Positions 17,125 through 27,243 of a stretch of 64,000 bases of DNA are shown piece after piece. How positions within the stretch are numbered: the first letter of the stretch is position 1; each line of letters begins with the position of its first letter. The stretch comes from Oscillospiraceae bacterium. Lineage in GTDB: Bacteria > Bacillota > Clostridia > Oscillospirales > Acutalibacteraceae. The notes below the pieces were generated by a model. The model was given only the letters and a program-made list of their open reading frames with translations. It did not search any database and had not been told where the DNA came from. The position numbers and the translations under genes are program-made. Location of the stretch: the NCBI GenBank assembly GCA_029219165.1, contig JAQXSW010000007.1, forward strand, positions 186,001-250,000, read 5' to 3'.

Positions 17125-17442
17125 ATGAATAAAGTTCACGTAAAAACAGGCGATGAAGTTATCGTAATCAATGGTAAGTACAATGGCCAAAAGGGCAAGG
17201 TTTTACAGGTTGCTCCAGAGGAAGGCAAGGTTATCGTTGAGGGTATCAACATCATCACAAAGCATGTTAAGCCTCGTAAAATGGGCGAAGCTGGCGGACT
17301 TATTAAGGCAGAGAGCGCTCTCTATGCAGATAAGGTTCAGCTTGTATGTCCAAAGTGTGGCAAAGCTACACGTGTTGGTCATGAAGGCACAGGAAAAGAT
17401 AAGAAACGCGTTTGCAAAAAGTGCGGCGCTAAGTTTGATTAA
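17125..17442 (+). CDS. rplX: 50S ribosomal protein L24
   Basis: 105 residues with an N-terminal KOW motif ([18 protein letters not shown]) and a C-terminal two-CxxC knuckle (CPKC, CKKC) usual in bacterial L24. Assembly initiator at 23S domain I. Start is ATG 17125, after GGGGGTG; GTG 17113 would begin inside that ribosome binding site. Confidence 0.96.
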   Translation: MNKVHVKTGDEVIVINGKYNGQKGKVLQVAPEEGKVIVEGINIITKHVKPRKMGEAGGLIKAESALYADKVQLVCPKCGKATRVGHEGTGKDKKRVCKKCGAKFD

Positions 17443-17459
17443 GGGAGGGACTCAGCATT

Positions 17460-17999
17460 ATGGCAAGACTTAAAGAAATGTATAAAAACGATGTTGCCCC
17501 TGCTCTTATGAAGAAATTTGGTTACAAGAGTGTAATGCAAATCCCAAAGCTTGATAAGATTGTTATCAACGTTGGTTGTGGCGAAGCAAAAGACAACTCA
17601 AAGGTTGTTGACGCTATCGTAAATGACCTTTCAATAATTACCGGTCAAAAGCCGGTTCTTTGTAAGGCAAAGAAATCAGTTGCTAACTTCAAGCTCCGTG
17701 AGGGTATGGTAATCGGTGTTAAGGTTACACTTCGTGGCGACAGAATGTATGAATTCCTTGATAGATTCTTCAATCTTGCACTTCCAAGAGTAAGAGACTT
17801 CAGAGGAATTAATCCAAATTCATTTGATGGAAGAGGTAACTACTCAATGGGTATTAAAGAGCAGCTTATCTTCCCTGAAATTGAATATGATAAGATTGAC
17901 GCAATCCGTGGTATGGATATCAGTTTCATTACCACTGCAGACACAGACGAAGAAGCAAGAGAGTTACTCAGTCTTATGGGTGCTCCATTTGCTAAATAA
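17460..17999 (+). CDS. rplE: 50S ribosomal protein L5
   Basis: 179 residues, with [16 protein letters not shown] and the C-terminal [20 protein letters not shown] signature regions. It carries 5S rRNA into the central protuberance. ATG preceded by GGGAGGG; 17 bases after rplX. Confidence 0.97.
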   Translation: MARLKEMYKNDVAPALMKKFGYKSVMQIPKLDKIVINVGCGEAKDNSKVVDAIVNDLSIITGQKPVLCKAKKSVANFKLREGMVIGVKVTLRGDRMYEFLDRFFNLALPRVRDFRGINPNSFDGRGNYSMGIKEQLIFPEIEYDKIDAIRGMDISFITTADTDEEARELLSLMGAPFAK

Positions 18000-18012
18000 G
18001 GAGGGGTAATTT

Positions 18013-18198
18013 GTGGCTAAGACAGCAATGAAAATGAAGCAGCAGAAGCCTGCTAAATATTCAACAAGACAGTATAACAGATGTAAAATCTGCGGTAGAC
18101 CACATGCCTACCTTAGAAAGTATGGAGTATGCCGCATTTGCTTTAGAGAGCTTGCTCACAAGGGTCAGATTCCTGGCGTAAAGAAGGCAAGTTGGTAA
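18013..18198 (+). CDS. rpsN: 30S ribosomal protein S14, zinc (type Z) form
   Basis: 61 residues, the short zinc-binding S14. The CKIC and CRIC pairs (C-x2-C-x12-C-x2-C) are intact. Start is GTG 18013, nine bases after AGGAGGGG. Bacteria with this form often carry a zinc-independent copy elsewhere for zinc starvation; none is in this window. Confidence 0.97.
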   Translation: MAKTAMKMKQQKPAKYSTRQYNRCKICGRPHAYLRKYGVCRICFRELAHKGQIPGVKKASW

Positions 18199-18229
18199 TT
18201 TTTGAGCAATAACAAAGGAGGGAACGCAA

Positions 18230-18628
18230 ATGCAAATCACAGATTCAGTAGCAGATATGCTCACAAGAATTAGAAATGCTAATGCAGCTAAACATGATAC
18301 AGTTAAAATTCCCGCATCTAACATGAAGAAGGCTATTGCTCAGATTCTTGTTGATGAAGGGTACATTAAAAGCTTCACTGTTGAAGAAGACGGTAAGCAG
18401 GGTATGATTGAAATCGTACTTAAGTATGGTCCTAATAAATCTCAGGTAATTACAGGCCTCAAGAGAGTATCTAAGCCGGGTCTTCGTATTTACACTGATT
18501 GTGAAAATATGCCTAAAGTTATGAAAGGTCTTGGTATTGCAATCCTTTCAACAAACAAAGGTATTATGACAGACAAAGAGGCTCGCAAGCAGAATGTTGG
18601 CGGCGAGGTTCTTGCATTTATCTGGTAA
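18230..18628 (+). CDS. rpsH: 30S ribosomal protein S8
   Basis: 132 residues, opening with [17 protein letters not shown], and with the C-terminal [20 protein letters not shown] signature. S8 binds 16S helix 21 and is often the repressor of the spc genes. Preceded by AAAGGAGGG. Confidence 0.98.
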   Translation: MQITDSVADMLTRIRNANAAKHDTVKIPASNMKKAIAQILVDEGYIKSFTVEEDGKQGMIEIVLKYGPNKSQVITGLKRVSKPGLRIYTDCENMPKVMKGLGIAILSTNKGIMTDKEARKQNVGGEVLAFIW

Positions 18629-18642
18629 GGAGGAACAGTAAT

Positions 18643-19188
18643 ATGTCTCGTATAGGCAGAATGCCAATTGCCATTCCGGCAGGCGTTGAGGTTAAACTTG
18701 ACGGCAACACTGTTTCTGTTAAAGGTCCTAAGGGAACACTTACCAGAACAGTGCATCAAAATATGAAAGTTGAAGTTAACGGTGCTGAAATTACAGTTAC
18801 TCGTCCAAACGACAACAAAGAAAACAGATCTCTTCACGGTCTTACACGTACACTTATTGCTAATATGGTTGAGGGTGTTACAAACGGTTTCTCAAAGGAA
18901 CTTGAAGTAAACGGTGTAGGTTACCGTGCTCAGAAGCAGGGAAATGACCTTGTTCTTAACATTGGTTATTCACATCAGGTTATTATGCCTGCTCCGGAAG
19001 GAGTATCAATTGAAGTGCCAGGTCCTAATAAGGTAGTTGTATCTGGTGCTGATAAGCAGAAGGTTGGTCAGTTCGCAGCAGAAATCCGCGAAAAGCGTCC
19101 ACCGGAGCCATATAAGGGCAAAGGTATTAAGTATGTTGACGAACACATCCGTCGCAAAGAAGGAAAAGCCGGTAAAGGCGGTAAATAA
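18643..19188 (+). CDS. rplF: 50S ribosomal protein L6
   Basis: 181 residues, two repeats of the L6 fold, opening [15 protein letters not shown] and ending with the signature [16 protein letters not shown]. It sits near the GTPase-associated centre. Preceded by AAGGAGG; 14 bases after rpsH. Confidence 0.98.
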   Translation: MSRIGRMPIAIPAGVEVKLDGNTVSVKGPKGTLTRTVHQNMKVEVNGAEITVTRPNDNKENRSLHGLTRTLIANMVEGVTNGFSKELEVNGVGYRAQKQGNDLVLNIGYSHQVIMPAPEGVSIEVPGPNKVVVSGADKQKVGQFAAEIREKRPPEPYKGKGIKYVDEHIRRKEGKAGKGGK

Positions 19189-19206
19189 TAAAAGGAGTGA
19201 ATCGTT

Positions 19207-19566
19207 ATGGTTAATAAGGCAGATAGCAACAAAGCACGTCTTAAGCGTCATAAGAGAGTACGTGGAAAAATTTCCGGTACAGCACAGCGCCCACGTCTTA
19301 GCGTTTACCGCTCCCTTGAAAACATCTATGCTCAGGTAATTGACGATGTTGCAGGTGTTACACTTGTTTCGGCATCAACAGCTGAGAAGAGTTTCAAGAA
19401 TTACGGTGGCAACAAAGAAGCAGCAAGAGAAGTAGGAAAGATTCTTGCTGAGCGCGCAGCTAAAAAGAATATTACAGAAGTTGTTTTTGATCGTGGCGGA
19501 TATGTATACCATGGTCGCGTACAGGAACTTGCAGAAGGTGCCCGTGAGGGTGGACTTAAGTTCTGA
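19207..19566 (+). CDS. rplR: 50S ribosomal protein L18
   Basis: 119 residues, with basic N terminus, [20 protein letters not shown] and C-terminal [20 protein letters not shown]. It binds 5S rRNA with L5. ATG preceded by AAAGGAG. Confidence 0.98.
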   Translation: MVNKADSNKARLKRHKRVRGKISGTAQRPRLSVYRSLENIYAQVIDDVAGVTLVSASTAEKSFKNYGGNKEAAREVGKILAERAAKKNITEVVFDRGGYVYHGRVQELAEGAREGGLKF

Positions 19567-19589
19567 TAAAAAAGTAAGGAGGAATACTT

Positions 19590-20090
19590 TTGGCTAAGAT
19601 TGATGCATCTAATTTAGAGTTACAAGAACGTGTTATTGCCATTAACCGTGTATCAAAGACAGTTAAAGGCGGACGTATCTTTAAATTTGCTGCTCTCGTA
19701 GTTGTCGGAGATGGCAACGGTATTGTTGGATTCGGCCTTGGTAAGTCAGGTGAAGTTCCAGATGCAATCCGTAAAGGTATTGAAGACGCTAAGAAGAACT
19801 TAATTAAAGTTTCACTTAAGGGTACAACAATCCCTCATGAGGTTACTGGTAAGTTTGGAGCAGGCGTAGTATTACTTAAACCTGCTGCTCCTGGTACAGG
19901 AGTTATTGCAGGCGGTCCTGTTCGTGCTGTTGTTGAAACAGTTGGTATTAAGGACATCCGTTCAAAGGCACTTCGTTCAAACAATCCATGCAACGTAGTA
20001 AGAGCTACTATTGATGGTCTCTCAAAACTTCGTACTGTTGAAGAAGTTGCTGAAATTCGCGGAAAATCAGCTAAAGAAATTTTAGGTTAA
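19590..20090 (+). CDS. rpsE: 30S ribosomal protein S5
   Basis: 166 residues, with the dsRNA-binding-like region [21 protein letters not shown] and the signature [21 protein letters not shown]. It contributes to decoding accuracy and mRNA entry. Start is TTG 19590 with AAGGAGG upstream, unusual beside the ATG/GTG of most neighbours. Confidence 0.97.
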   Translation: MAKIDASNLELQERVIAINRVSKTVKGGRIFKFAALVVVGDGNGIVGFGLGKSGEVPDAIRKGIEDAKKNLIKVSLKGTTIPHEVTGKFGAGVVLLKPAAPGTGVIAGGPVRAVVETVGIKDIRSKALRSNNPCNVVRATIDGLSKLRTVEEVAEIRGKSAKEILG

Positions 20091-20105
20091 GGAGGGCGGT
20101 TTTAA

Positions 20106-20297
20106 ATGGCAGCAAAAGAAAAGACTGTTGAAGTAAAACTCGTTAAGAGTCTTATCGGAAGCAAGAAGGACCAGATTGCAACCGCTCATGCACTTGGCCT
20201 TCGCAAGATTGGGGATGTGGCTACACAGCCAAACAATCCTCAGACTCAAGGTAAGGTTCGTAAAATTTCTCACCTTATCGAAGTTACTGAAAACTAA
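20106..20297 (+). CDS. rpmD: 50S ribosomal protein L30
   Basis: 63 residues with [20 protein letters not shown] and the LRKIGD motif of L30. Preceded by AAGGAGGG, 15 bases after rpsE. Confidence 0.96.
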   Translation: MAAKEKTVEVKLVKSLIGSKKDQIATAHALGLRKIGDVATQPNNPQTQGKVRKISHLIEVTEN

Positions 20298-20313
20298 GTA
20301 GGAGGTGCGGAAA

Positions 20314-20757
20314 ATGAAATTGCACGAACTTTCACCAGCAGCTGGCTCTAAATCAGAGGTTAAGCGTATTGGTAGAGGCCCAGGTTCAGGTAACGGTAAG
20401 ACAGCCGGCAAAGGACATAAGGGTCAGAAGGCAAGAGCAGGTAGAGGAATGCGTCCGGGTTTTGAAGGCGGACAGATGCCTCTTCAGAGACGTCTTCCAA
20501 AGAGAGGATTCAACAACATCTTCGCAAAGGAAATCGTTACTGTAAATGTTTCTGATCTTGAAAAGAAGTTCAACAATGGTGATGTTGTTGATGCTGCTGC
20601 TCTTAAGGCTGCAGGTCTTATTAAGAAAGAACTCGACGGCGTTAAGGTTCTCGGTAACGGAGAACTTACAAAAAAACTTGATGTTAAGGTTAATGCTTAT
20701 TCAGAGGCTGCAAAAGCAAAAATAGAAGCAGCTGGCGGAAAGGCAGAGGTGGTATAA
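20314..20757 (+). CDS. rplO: 50S ribosomal protein L15
   Basis: 147 residues opening [13 protein letters not shown], with the glycine- and lysine-rich rRNA-binding stretch ([20 protein letters not shown]) and [18 protein letters not shown]. Start is ATG 20314, after AGGAGGTG; GTG 20305 falls in the ribosome binding site. One base separates its stop from secY. Confidence 0.97.
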   Translation: MKLHELSPAAGSKSEVKRIGRGPGSGNGKTAGKGHKGQKARAGRGMRPGFEGGQMPLQRRLPKRGFNNIFAKEIVTVNVSDLEKKFNNGDVVDAAALKAAGLIKKELDGVKVLGNGELTKKLDVKVNAYSEAAKAKIEAAGGKAEVV

Positions 20758-20758
20758 A

Positions 20759-22081
20759 ATGTTGCAAACTCTTGCAAACGCTTTTAGAGTACCAGACCTT
20801 CGCAAAAAAATGCTTTATACAGCACTAGTAATTCTTTTATTTAGATTCGGTGCGGCAATCCCGGTTCCATTCACTGATGCATCTTCAGGTATTCTTGGAA
20901 ATACAAGTGGAAGCACAGTTCTTGATTATCTTTCAATGATGACCGGTGATGCTTTTAATTATGGTACGTTATTTGCTATGTCAATAACACCATATATTAA
21001 CTCATCTATTATTATCCAGCTCCTTACTGTAGCACTCCCTCCTTTGGAGAGACTTGCTAAAGAAGGTGAAGAAGGAAGAAAGAAACTTAACTTTATAACA
21101 AGAATTGGTGCAATTGTAATTGCAATTCTCCAGTCAACAGCATATTTCTTCTATCTTCGTAGCGGTGGTTACATCAGCCTTGCAGCAAATGGAACAGCTT
21201 TCACTGGTTTCTCTGCAGTTTTACAGGCACTTGTAATTATCCTTACACTTTCAGCTGGTTCATGTCTTCTCATGTGGATGGGTGAACAAATAAATCAAAA
21301 GGGTATAGGTAACGGTATTTCAATGATCCTCTTTGCAGGTATTATTTCTCGTATACCAACAACAATTACTTATATCTTTGAATACTTCAAACACGGTGGT
21401 CTTTACTATGCATTTGCACCAATCGCTCTCATTATTATGATTGCGCTTGTTGTGTTTATTGTATGGATGGACAACTCAGAGAGAAGAATTCCGGTTGCTT
21501 ATGCAAAAAAAGTTGTTGGCCGTAAAATGTACGGTGGACAAAATACACATATGCCAATTAAGGTTAATATGTCCGGCGTAATGCCAATCATCTTCGCAAG
21601 CTCAATACTTTCCCTGCCACCAACAATTCAAATGTTCTTCGGAACAAAGATTCAAGAGGGCAGTGGTTGGGCAAAGTTCTTTAACTTGTTCGATTCATCT
21701 AACTGGTTCTACGGAATTATCTATTTCATTTTGATTATCTTCTTTGCTTATTTCTATTCAACAATTCAGTATAATCCAATTGAAATGGCAAACAACCTTC
21801 GTAAGAACAGCGGTGCTATTCCTGGTATTAGACCGGGTAAACCAACTTCAGATTATATTGCAAAAGTACTTTCAAGAATTGTACTTATTGGTGCGATTCT
21901 AATCAGTGTAGTAGCAATACTTCCAATTTTGTTCTCACAGATTACAGCACTTTGCGGAAGCCCAATGAATATTTCACTCGGCGGAACATCAGTAATCATC
22001 TTAGTTGGTGTTGCACTTGAAACTGTAAGACAGCTTGAATCACAGATGATGATGCGTCATTACAAAGGTTTCCTTGATTAA
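20759..22081 (+). CDS. secY: Preprotein translocase subunit SecY
   Basis: 440 residues, ten membrane segments, the channel-forming subunit of SecYEG. Signatures seen: the early RFGAAIPVPF region, GIGNGISMILFAGI before the middle of the protein and QYNPIEMANNLRKNSGAIPGIRPG in the late cytosolic loop that contacts ribosome and SecA. The start ATG follows GAGGTGG, overlapping the end of rplO. Standard place between rplO and adk. Confidence 0.98.
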   Translation: MLQTLANAFRVPDLRKKMLYTALVILLFRFGAAIPVPFTDASSGILGNTSGSTVLDYLSMMTGDAFNYGTLFAMSITPYINSSIIIQLLTVALPPLERLAKEGEEGRKKLNFITRIGAIVIAILQSTAYFFYLRSGGYISLAANGTAFTGFSAVLQALVIILTLSAGSCLLMWMGEQINQKGIGNGISMILFAGIISRIPTTITYIFEYFKHGGLYYAFAPIALIIMIALVVFIVWMDNSERRIPVAYAKKVVGRKMYGGQNTHMPIKVNMSGVMPIIFASSILSLPPTIQMFFGTKIQEGSGWAKFFNLFDSSNWFYGIIYFILIIFFAYFYSTIQYNPIEMANNLRKNSGAIPGIRPGKPTSDYIAKVLSRIVLIGAILISVVAILPILFSQITALCGSPMNISLGGTSVIILVGVALETVRQLESQMMMRHYKGFLD

Positions 22082-22097
22082 TGGAGGATAGTTGGAA

Positions 22098-22736
22098 ATG
22101 AATATTATTTTTCTTGGAGCTCCGGGAGCTGGAAAAGGAACACAGGCAGAAATAGTTGCCCAAAAGTTTAATATTCCAACAATTTCAACAGGTAACATCA
22201 TTCGTGAAGCGCTTAAAACAGGCACAGAAATGGGCCTTAAGGCAAAATCATACATTGAGTCAGGAAAGCTTGTGCCTGACGAGGTTGTAATTGGTATCAT
22301 TAAAGAACGCCTTGAAAAAGGTGACTGTGGAAACGGTTTCATTCTTGATGGTTTTCCAAGAACAATCCCACAGGCTGAAGCTCTTGATGCAATGGGAATT
22401 GTTATTGACAAGGTTGTCGATATAGAAGTTCCTGATGAGTGCATTATGGAAAGAATGACAGGCCGTAGAGTTTGTGGTTCTTGTGGTGCATCTTATCACT
22501 TGATTTTCAAAAAGCCGGCACAAGACGGCATCTGCGATTCATGCGGAGCTGAACTTGTACAGCGTAAGGATGATGCTCCGGATACTGTTGCTGATAGACT
22601 TTCAGTTTATCATGAACAAACAGAACCATTAAAATCATACTATTCAGACAAGAATAGACTTGGAATAGTTGATGGCTTAGGAGACGTTGCTGATATTACA
22701 GAGCGTGTGCTAAGTGTTTTGGAGGATAAGGCATGA
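22098..22736 (+). CDS. adk: Adenylate kinase
   Basis: 212 residues, AMP + ATP to 2 ADP. P-loop GAPGAGKGTQ, the AMP-binding STGNIIREA, the FILDGFPRT motif, and a zinc-binding LID with two CxxC pairs (CGSC and CDSC), the usual Gram-positive form. Start is ATG 22098, ten bases after GGAGG; TTG 22092 is less likely. Its TGA overlaps the map start (ATGA). Confidence 0.98.
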   Translation: MNIIFLGAPGAGKGTQAEIVAQKFNIPTISTGNIIREALKTGTEMGLKAKSYIESGKLVPDEVVIGIIKERLEKGDCGNGFILDGFPRTIPQAEALDAMGIVIDKVVDIEVPDECIMERMTGRRVCGSCGASYHLIFKKPAQDGICDSCGAELVQRKDDAPDTVADRLSVYHEQTEPLKSYYSDKNRLGIVDGLGDVADITERVLSVLEDKA

Positions 22737-23482
22737 TAGTGCTTAAAACAAGTCATGAGCTTGAACTCATGAAAGTTGCCTGTAGAATTTCTGCAGAGGC
22801 ACTACAGGTTGCAGGAGAGGCTGTTCGTCCGGGTGTTTCAACCTGGGAAATAGATAAAATAGCCTACGACTATATAAAAAAACAGGGAGCCGAACCCAAC
22901 TTCCTAAATTTATATGGTTTCCCTGCTACCGCATGTATTTCCATAAATGATGAAGTAATTCATGGAATTCCTAGTAAAAAACGTATCCTAAAAGAAGGCG
23001 ACATAGTATCTATTGACCTCGGCGCCAAAATAAACGGATACAACGGCGATAATGCCGCCACTTTCGCAGTGGGCAAAATTAGTCCGGAAGCGGAGCGGCT
23101 GTGCACCGTTACCAAAGAGGCCATGTTTAAAGGCATTGAGGCAGCGGTTGCCGGCGGTAGAATCGGCGACATAGGACACGCAGTACAGAGTTACTGTGAG
23201 GAAAGAGGCTACGGTGTTGTTCGTGAATACGAGGGACATGGTGTTGGCACAAAACTCCATGAAGAACCATCAGTTCCCAATTTCGGAACAGCCGGAAGGG
23301 GCATACGCCTATTACCAGGTATGACAATTGCCATTGAGCCTATGATTAACGAAGGCACATACAAGGTTAAACAAATGCCTGATGGTTGGACAGTTAAAAC
23401 TGCCGATGGAAAACTTTCAGCTCATTTTGAAAACACTATTGCAATTACAGACAATGGTCCGGTAATTCTTACAAGAGTGTGA
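22733..23482 (+). CDS. map: Methionine aminopeptidase, type I
   Basis: 249 residues; removes N-terminal Met from new proteins. The metal ligands are seen in context: SIDLGAKINGYNGDNAATF (two Asp), GHGVGTKLHEEP (His), MTIAIEPM (Glu) and HFENTIAIT (Glu). Start overlaps the adk stop by four bases. Codons and dinucleotides between about 22900 and 23300 look slightly more GC-rich and less biased than in the ribosomal genes. Confidence 0.97.
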   Translation: MIVLKTSHELELMKVACRISAEALQVAGEAVRPGVSTWEIDKIAYDYIKKQGAEPNFLNLYGFPATACISINDEVIHGIPSKKRILKEGDIVSIDLGAKINGYNGDNAATFAVGKISPEAERLCTVTKEAMFKGIEAAVAGGRIGDIGHAVQSYCEERGYGVVREYEGHGVGTKLHEEPSVPNFGTAGRGIRLLPGMTIAIEPMINEGTYKVKQMPDGWTVKTADGKLSAHFENTIAITDNGPVILTRV

Positions 23483-23510
23483 TCAAATGACACAAGGGAG
23501 GTAAACAAGT

Positions 23511-23729
23511 ATGTCAAAACAGGATATGATCGAAATTGAGGGTACCGTTGTTGAAGCTTTGCCAAATGCAATGTTCCAGGTTGAGCTTGAAAACGGACAT
23601 CAGATTTTAGCCCACATTTCTGGTAAGCTACGTATGAACTTCATACGTATACTTCCGGGCGATAAAGTAACGGTCGAAATGTCGCCATATGACCTTACAC
23701 GCGGGCGTATAACATGGCGTTCAAAGTAA
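23511..23729 (+). CDS. infA: Translation initiation factor IF-1
   Basis: 72 residues, single OB fold, with [24 protein letters not shown] and [19 protein letters not shown]. Binds the 30S A-site during initiation. ATG preceded by GGGAGGT; 28 bases after map. Confidence 0.98.
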   Translation: MSKQDMIEIEGTVVEALPNAMFQVELENGHQILAHISGKLRMNFIRILPGDKVTVEMSPYDLTRGRITWRSK

Positions 23730-23765
23730 TCGTAAGATAACGTAAAATATTAGGGAGGTATCACA

Positions 23766-23879
23766 ATGAAAGTCAGACCTTCTGTCAAGAAAATGTGCGA
23801 AAAGTGCAAAGTAATTAAGCGCAAGGGTAAGGTAATGGTTATCTGTGAAAACCCAAAGCACAAACAAAGACAGGGCTAA
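23766..23879 (+). CDS. rpmJ: 50S ribosomal protein L36, zinc form
   Basis: 37 residues: [14 protein letters not shown] at the start and [10 protein letters not shown] at the end. Zinc ligands Cys11, Cys14, Cys27 and His32 are all present (C+ form). ATG 23766 follows GGGAGGT. Usual place between infA and rpsM. Confidence 0.97.
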   Translation: MKVRPSVKKMCEKCKVIKRKGKVMVICENPKHKQRQG

Positions 23880-23922
23880 TTAAGCTCTAATAAAAACCAT
23901 TAAATATGGAGGTGCAACTGAC

Positions 23923-24291
23923 ATGGCTCGTATTTCAGGTGTAGACTTACCAAGAGATAAGAGAGTTGAAATTGCTCTTACTTATATTCTCGGTATAGGT
24001 AATAAAACTGCAAAAGATATCATTAAGGCTACAGGCGTAAATCCTGACACAAGAGTTAAGGATCTTACAGAAGAAGATGTTGCAAAGCTTCGTGAATACA
24101 TTGATAAGAATGTTAAGGTTGAGGGTGACCTCCGCCGTGAGACAGCTTTGGATATTAAGAGACTTATTGAAATCGGTTGCTATCGTGGTGTTCGTCATAG
24201 AAAGGGGCTTCCTGTAAGAGGACAGCGTTCTAAGACAAATGCACGTACACGTAAAGGTCCAAAGAAAACAATCGCTAATAAGAAGAAGTAA
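23923..24291 (+). CDS. rpsM: 30S ribosomal protein S13
   Basis: 122 residues, with [20 protein letters not shown] at the N terminus, helix-two-turn-helix, and the basic C-terminal [18 protein letters not shown] that reaches the P-site tRNA. ATG preceded by GGAGGTG. First gene of the classic alpha section; no internal promoter is obvious in the 43 bases upstream. Confidence 0.98.
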   Translation: MARISGVDLPRDKRVEIALTYILGIGNKTAKDIIKATGVNPDTRVKDLTEEDVAKLREYIDKNVKVEGDLRRETALDIKRLIEIGCYRGVRHRKGLPVRGQRSKTNARTRKGPKKTIANKKK

Positions 24292-24307
24292 TTAGGGAGG
24301 GGTAAAC

Positions 24308-24715
24308 TTGGCTATTAAAGGTTCAGGTAAAAAGTCCACAGCCACACGTAGACGTCGTGATCGTAAGACAGTCGTAAGTGGTGCGGCACATATCCAATCC
24401 ACCTTCAACAATACAATCGTTACTATTACAGATACACAGGGTAACGCAGTATCTTGGGCAAGCGCTGGCGAAATGGGATTCAGAGGTTCAAAGAAATCTA
24501 CTCCATTTGCTGCACAGACAGCTGCAGAAACAGCTGCTAAAGTTGCTATTGACCACGGTATGAAAACTGTTGAGGTTTATGTTAAAGGTCCTGGTGCAGG
24601 ACGTGAAGCTGCAATCAGAGCATTGCAGACAGCTGGTCTTGAAGTAAGCATGATTAAGGATGTTACTCCAATTCCACATAACGGTTGCCGTCCACCGAAA
24701 AGAAGACGTGTATAA
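24308..24715 (+). CDS. rpsK: 30S ribosomal protein S11
   Basis: 135 residues with the signature [20 protein letters not shown] and the C-terminal [12 protein letters not shown]. It forms the 30S platform near the E-site mRNA. Start is TTG 24308 with GGGAGGGG upstream. Confidence 0.98.
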   Translation: MAIKGSGKKSTATRRRRDRKTVVSGAAHIQSTFNNTIVTITDTQGNAVSWASAGEMGFRGSKKSTPFAAQTAAETAAKVAIDHGMKTVEVYVKGPGAGREAAIRALQTAGLEVSMIKDVTPIPHNGCRPPKRRRV

Positions 24716-24738
24716 TCTTTGAAGGAGGATATTTAATT

Positions 24739-25341
24739 ATGGCAAGAAATATGCAGACTGTTGCTAAGCGTTGTAAAACACTTGACCTTTCTCCTGCTAC
24801 TCTTGGTTATGCAAATAAGGATACTATCCGTAAGCCAAAAGCTAATGTTAGAAGAAAGAAATCCGAGTATGCTCTTCAGCTTAATGAAAAGCAAAAGGTA
24901 AAGTTCATTTACGGCATGCTTGAAAAGCAGTTCAATTCTTATTATAAGAAAGCAGCTAAGATGCCGGGCAAGACAGGTGAAAACCTTCTCGTTCTTTGCG
25001 AGCGTCGTCTTGATAACGTTGTATTCCACCTTGGATTTGCAGCAACTCGTCGTCAGGCTAGACAGCTTGTTTCACATGGTCATTTCACTGTAAATGGTAA
25101 GAAGGTTAACATTCCTTCATATCAAGTAAAACCAGGTGAGGTTATTGAAGTTAAAGAGACTAGCCGTAGCTCAGTACTTTTCTCAGGTCTTACAGGTGAA
25201 AATGCTCCACTTGTTACAGTTCCAAAGTGGATGGAACTTGACAACAGCAAGTTTAGAGGAACAATCACAAGAATGCCAACTCGTGAAGATGTAGATTATC
25301 CAGTTGAAGAACATCTCATCGTTGAGTACTATTCTAAGTAA
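24739..25341 (+). CDS. rpsD: 30S ribosomal protein S4
   Basis: 200 residues; primary 16S-binding assembly protein. The S4 RNA-binding domain is LCERRLDNVVFHLGFAATRR with QARQLVSHGHFTVNGKKV. The N terminus has a single Cys12, so this is the zinc-free form. Start is ATG 24739 with AAGGAGG; the in-frame extension to 24685 overlaps rpsK. S4 in the alpha operon, rather than alone as in Bacillus, fits Clostridia. Confidence 0.97.
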   Translation: MARNMQTVAKRCKTLDLSPATLGYANKDTIRKPKANVRRKKSEYALQLNEKQKVKFIYGMLEKQFNSYYKKAAKMPGKTGENLLVLCERRLDNVVFHLGFAATRRQARQLVSHGHFTVNGKKVNIPSYQVKPGEVIEVKETSRSSVLFSGLTGENAPLVTVPKWMELDNSKFRGTITRMPTREDVDYPVEEHLIVEYYSK

Positions 25342-25405
25342 TAGTGGTCCACAGTAGGTAATCACTTAAACCCAACAACTTAAAAAAGCCTAAGGAGGGT
25401 TTTGA

Positions 25406-26353
25406 ATGATAGGTATTGAGAAGCCTAGAATCGAAATTGTCGATTCAGAAGGTGACACATATGGTAAATTCACCCTTGAACCATTGGAAAGAGGATTTGG
25501 TACAACAGTAGGCAACAGCCTTAGACGTGTACTTCTTTCTTCACTTCCGGGTTATGCTATCACATCTGTTAAAATTGATGGTGTTCTTCATGAGTTCTCA
25601 ACAATTCCAGGTGTAAAAGAAGACGTTACTGAAATTGTTCTTAACCTCAAGAGTGTTATCCTCAAGATCAATGGAGACGGCCCAAAGACTGTTTACATTG
25701 AGGCTTCCGGCGAAGGTGAAGTAACTGCAGGTGACATTAAAGGTGATTCAGAGATTGAAATTTTCAACCCTGAACTTCATATTGCATCACTTGACAAGAA
25801 TGCTAAACTTTCAATGGAGATGACAGTTGATATTGGAAGAGGCTATATTTCTGCTGAAAGAAACAAGCAGGAACTTCAGCCACCAATTGGTGTAATTGCT
25901 ATAGATTCAATCTACACACCAGTATTAAAGGTAAATTATACTGTAGAAAACACACGTGTTGGTCAAAGAATTGACTTTGACAAACTTACACTTGAAGTGT
26001 GGACAAATGGAACAATCTCTGCAAGAGAAGCTGTTTCACTTGGTGCCAAGATCCTCAACGATCACCTCAAGTTGTTTATCGACTTATCTGAAAATGGCCC
26101 AATGCCAGACCTTCTCATTGAGAAAGATGATAACTCAAGAGAAAAGGTTCTAGAGATGACCATTGAAGAACTTGATTTGTCTGTTCGTTCTTTCAATTGT
26201 CTTAAGAGAGCAGGCATTAATACAGTAGAAGACCTTACTAATAAATCTGAAGACGATATGATGAAGGTTCGTAATCTCGGTAAGAAGTCTCTTGACGAGG
26301 TTGTTGCAAAACTTGATTCACTCGGATTCTCTCTTCGTAAAGAAGACGAATAA
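25406..26353 (+). CDS. rpoA: RNA polymerase alpha subunit
   Basis: 315 residues. The N-terminal dimerisation domain contains [19 protein letters not shown]. The C-terminal domain contains [22 protein letters not shown] and [11 protein letters not shown], which contacts UP elements and activators. ATG preceded by AAGGAGGG, 64 bases after rpsD. Confidence 0.98.
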   Translation: MIGIEKPRIEIVDSEGDTYGKFTLEPLERGFGTTVGNSLRRVLLSSLPGYAITSVKIDGVLHEFSTIPGVKEDVTEIVLNLKSVILKINGDGPKTVYIEASGEGEVTAGDIKGDSEIEIFNPELHIASLDKNAKLSMEMTVDIGRGYISAERNKQELQPPIGVIAIDSIYTPVLKVNYTVENTRVGQRIDFDKLTLEVWTNGTISAREAVSLGAKILNDHLKLFIDLSENGPMPDLLIEKDDNSREKVLEMTIEELDLSVRSFNCLKRAGINTVEDLTNKSEDDMMKVRNLGKKSLDEVVAKLDSLGFSLRKEDE

Positions 26354-26371
26354 GGGAAAGGAGCGTTTTAC

Positions 26372-26713
26372 ATGCCAGGTACAAGAAAACTTGGAAGAGC
26401 AAGTGATCATCGTAAAGCTATGCTTCGTGGAATGGTTACTTATCTTCTTGAAAATGGCAGACTTGAAACTACCGTTACCCGTGCTAAAGAGGTTCGTTCA
26501 ATGACAGAGAAGATGATTACTCTTTCAAAGAATGACACACTTGCTGCAAAGAGACAGGTTCTTGCATACGTTACAAAAGAAGACGTAGCAAAGAAGCTCT
26601 TTGATGAAATCGGTCCTAAGTATAAGGATGTTAACGGCGGTTACTGCCGTATTATTAAGACAGGCCCACGTCGTGGAGATGCAGCTGAAATGTGCATCAT
26701 TGAGCTTGTTTAA
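26372..26713 (+). CDS. rplQ: 50S ribosomal protein L17
   Basis: 113 residues, with [19 protein letters not shown] and the late [20 protein letters not shown] signature. Last gene of the operon: a terminator follows after 18 bases, so the ecfA-ecfT-truA-rplM-rpsI genes that often continue this cluster in Firmicutes are not attached here. Confidence 0.98.
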   Translation: MPGTRKLGRASDHRKAMLRGMVTYLLENGRLETTVTRAKEVRSMTEKMITLSKNDTLAAKRQVLAYVTKEDVAKKLFDEIGPKYKDVNGGYCRIIKTGPRRGDAAEMCIIELV

Positions 26714-26730
26714 TTAATACAGGTTAAGAA

Positions 26731-26770
26731 ATAAACCCCTAGAGGATTTCCTCTAGGGGTTATTTATTTC
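26731..26770 (+). terminator. Terminator of the ribosomal operon
   Basis: AACCCCTAGAGG/CCTCTAGGGGTT with loop ATTT, extended by an outer ATAA/TTAT, then ATTTATTTC. The stem is strong but the T-tract is broken by A residues. Confidence 0.8.
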
Positions 26771-26850
26771 AAATTTATATCTTTTTAATATTTGCTCTAT
26801 GAAATATTATTACAATTGGTATATAATATATAGTCGTGAGGTGAAATAAT

Positions 26851-27225
26851 ATGATTGATTTAAATCAGTGGCTTGTTGAAGCTAAAGCGGATCCTTCTGC
26901 AGAAAAATGTGGAATGTATCTTTCACATAATGGTGTTGTAAGAAAGACTGCCAAGGCTGAAGTAAGACAGGGCATTTCGTCTGAGCCGGTAAAAGGTATG
27001 TACTTTTCATATGACCAGGAAAAAGTAGATGAAGCCATTGAAGAGGCCTATAAATTACCCGGTATCTATTATATTAGAGTATGGCTCGCTTCCGGAGAAC
27101 TAAATGTCGGAGATGACATAATGTATGTTCTAATTGGTGGAGACATTAGACCGCATGTAATTGACGGACTCCAGTTTTTAGTTGGAAAAATAAAAACTGA
27201 GTGTGTCAATGAAATAGAAAAATAA
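26851..27225 (+). CDS. MoaE-like protein (molybdopterin synthase large-subunit family)
   Basis: A 124-residue soluble protein. The order of segments resembles MoaE: a GVVRKTAK region like the GxVR of MoaE, LPGIYYIRVWLASGELNVGDDIMYVLIGGDIRPHVIDGLQFLVGKIKTE (quoted in pieces: LASGELNVGDD, then VIDGLQFLVGKIKTE). MoaE takes sulfur from thiocarboxylated MoaD to make the dithiolene of molybdopterin. The usual HR-x-G before the GE motif reads IRVWLASGE here, so activity is uncertain. A MoaD-like protein and tungstopterin AOR lie 10 kb downstream. A TATAAT sits at 26822-26827 without a good -35. ATG 26851 follows GAGGTGA. Four bases separate it from the next ORF extension. Confidence 0.6.
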   Translation: MIDLNQWLVEAKADPSAEKCGMYLSHNGVVRKTAKAEVRQGISSEPVKGMYFSYDQEKVDEAIEEAYKLPGIYYIRVWLASGELNVGDDIMYVLIGGDIRPHVIDGLQFLVGKIKTECVNEIEK

Positions 27226-27243
27226 TTTTTGGAGGAACTGAAT

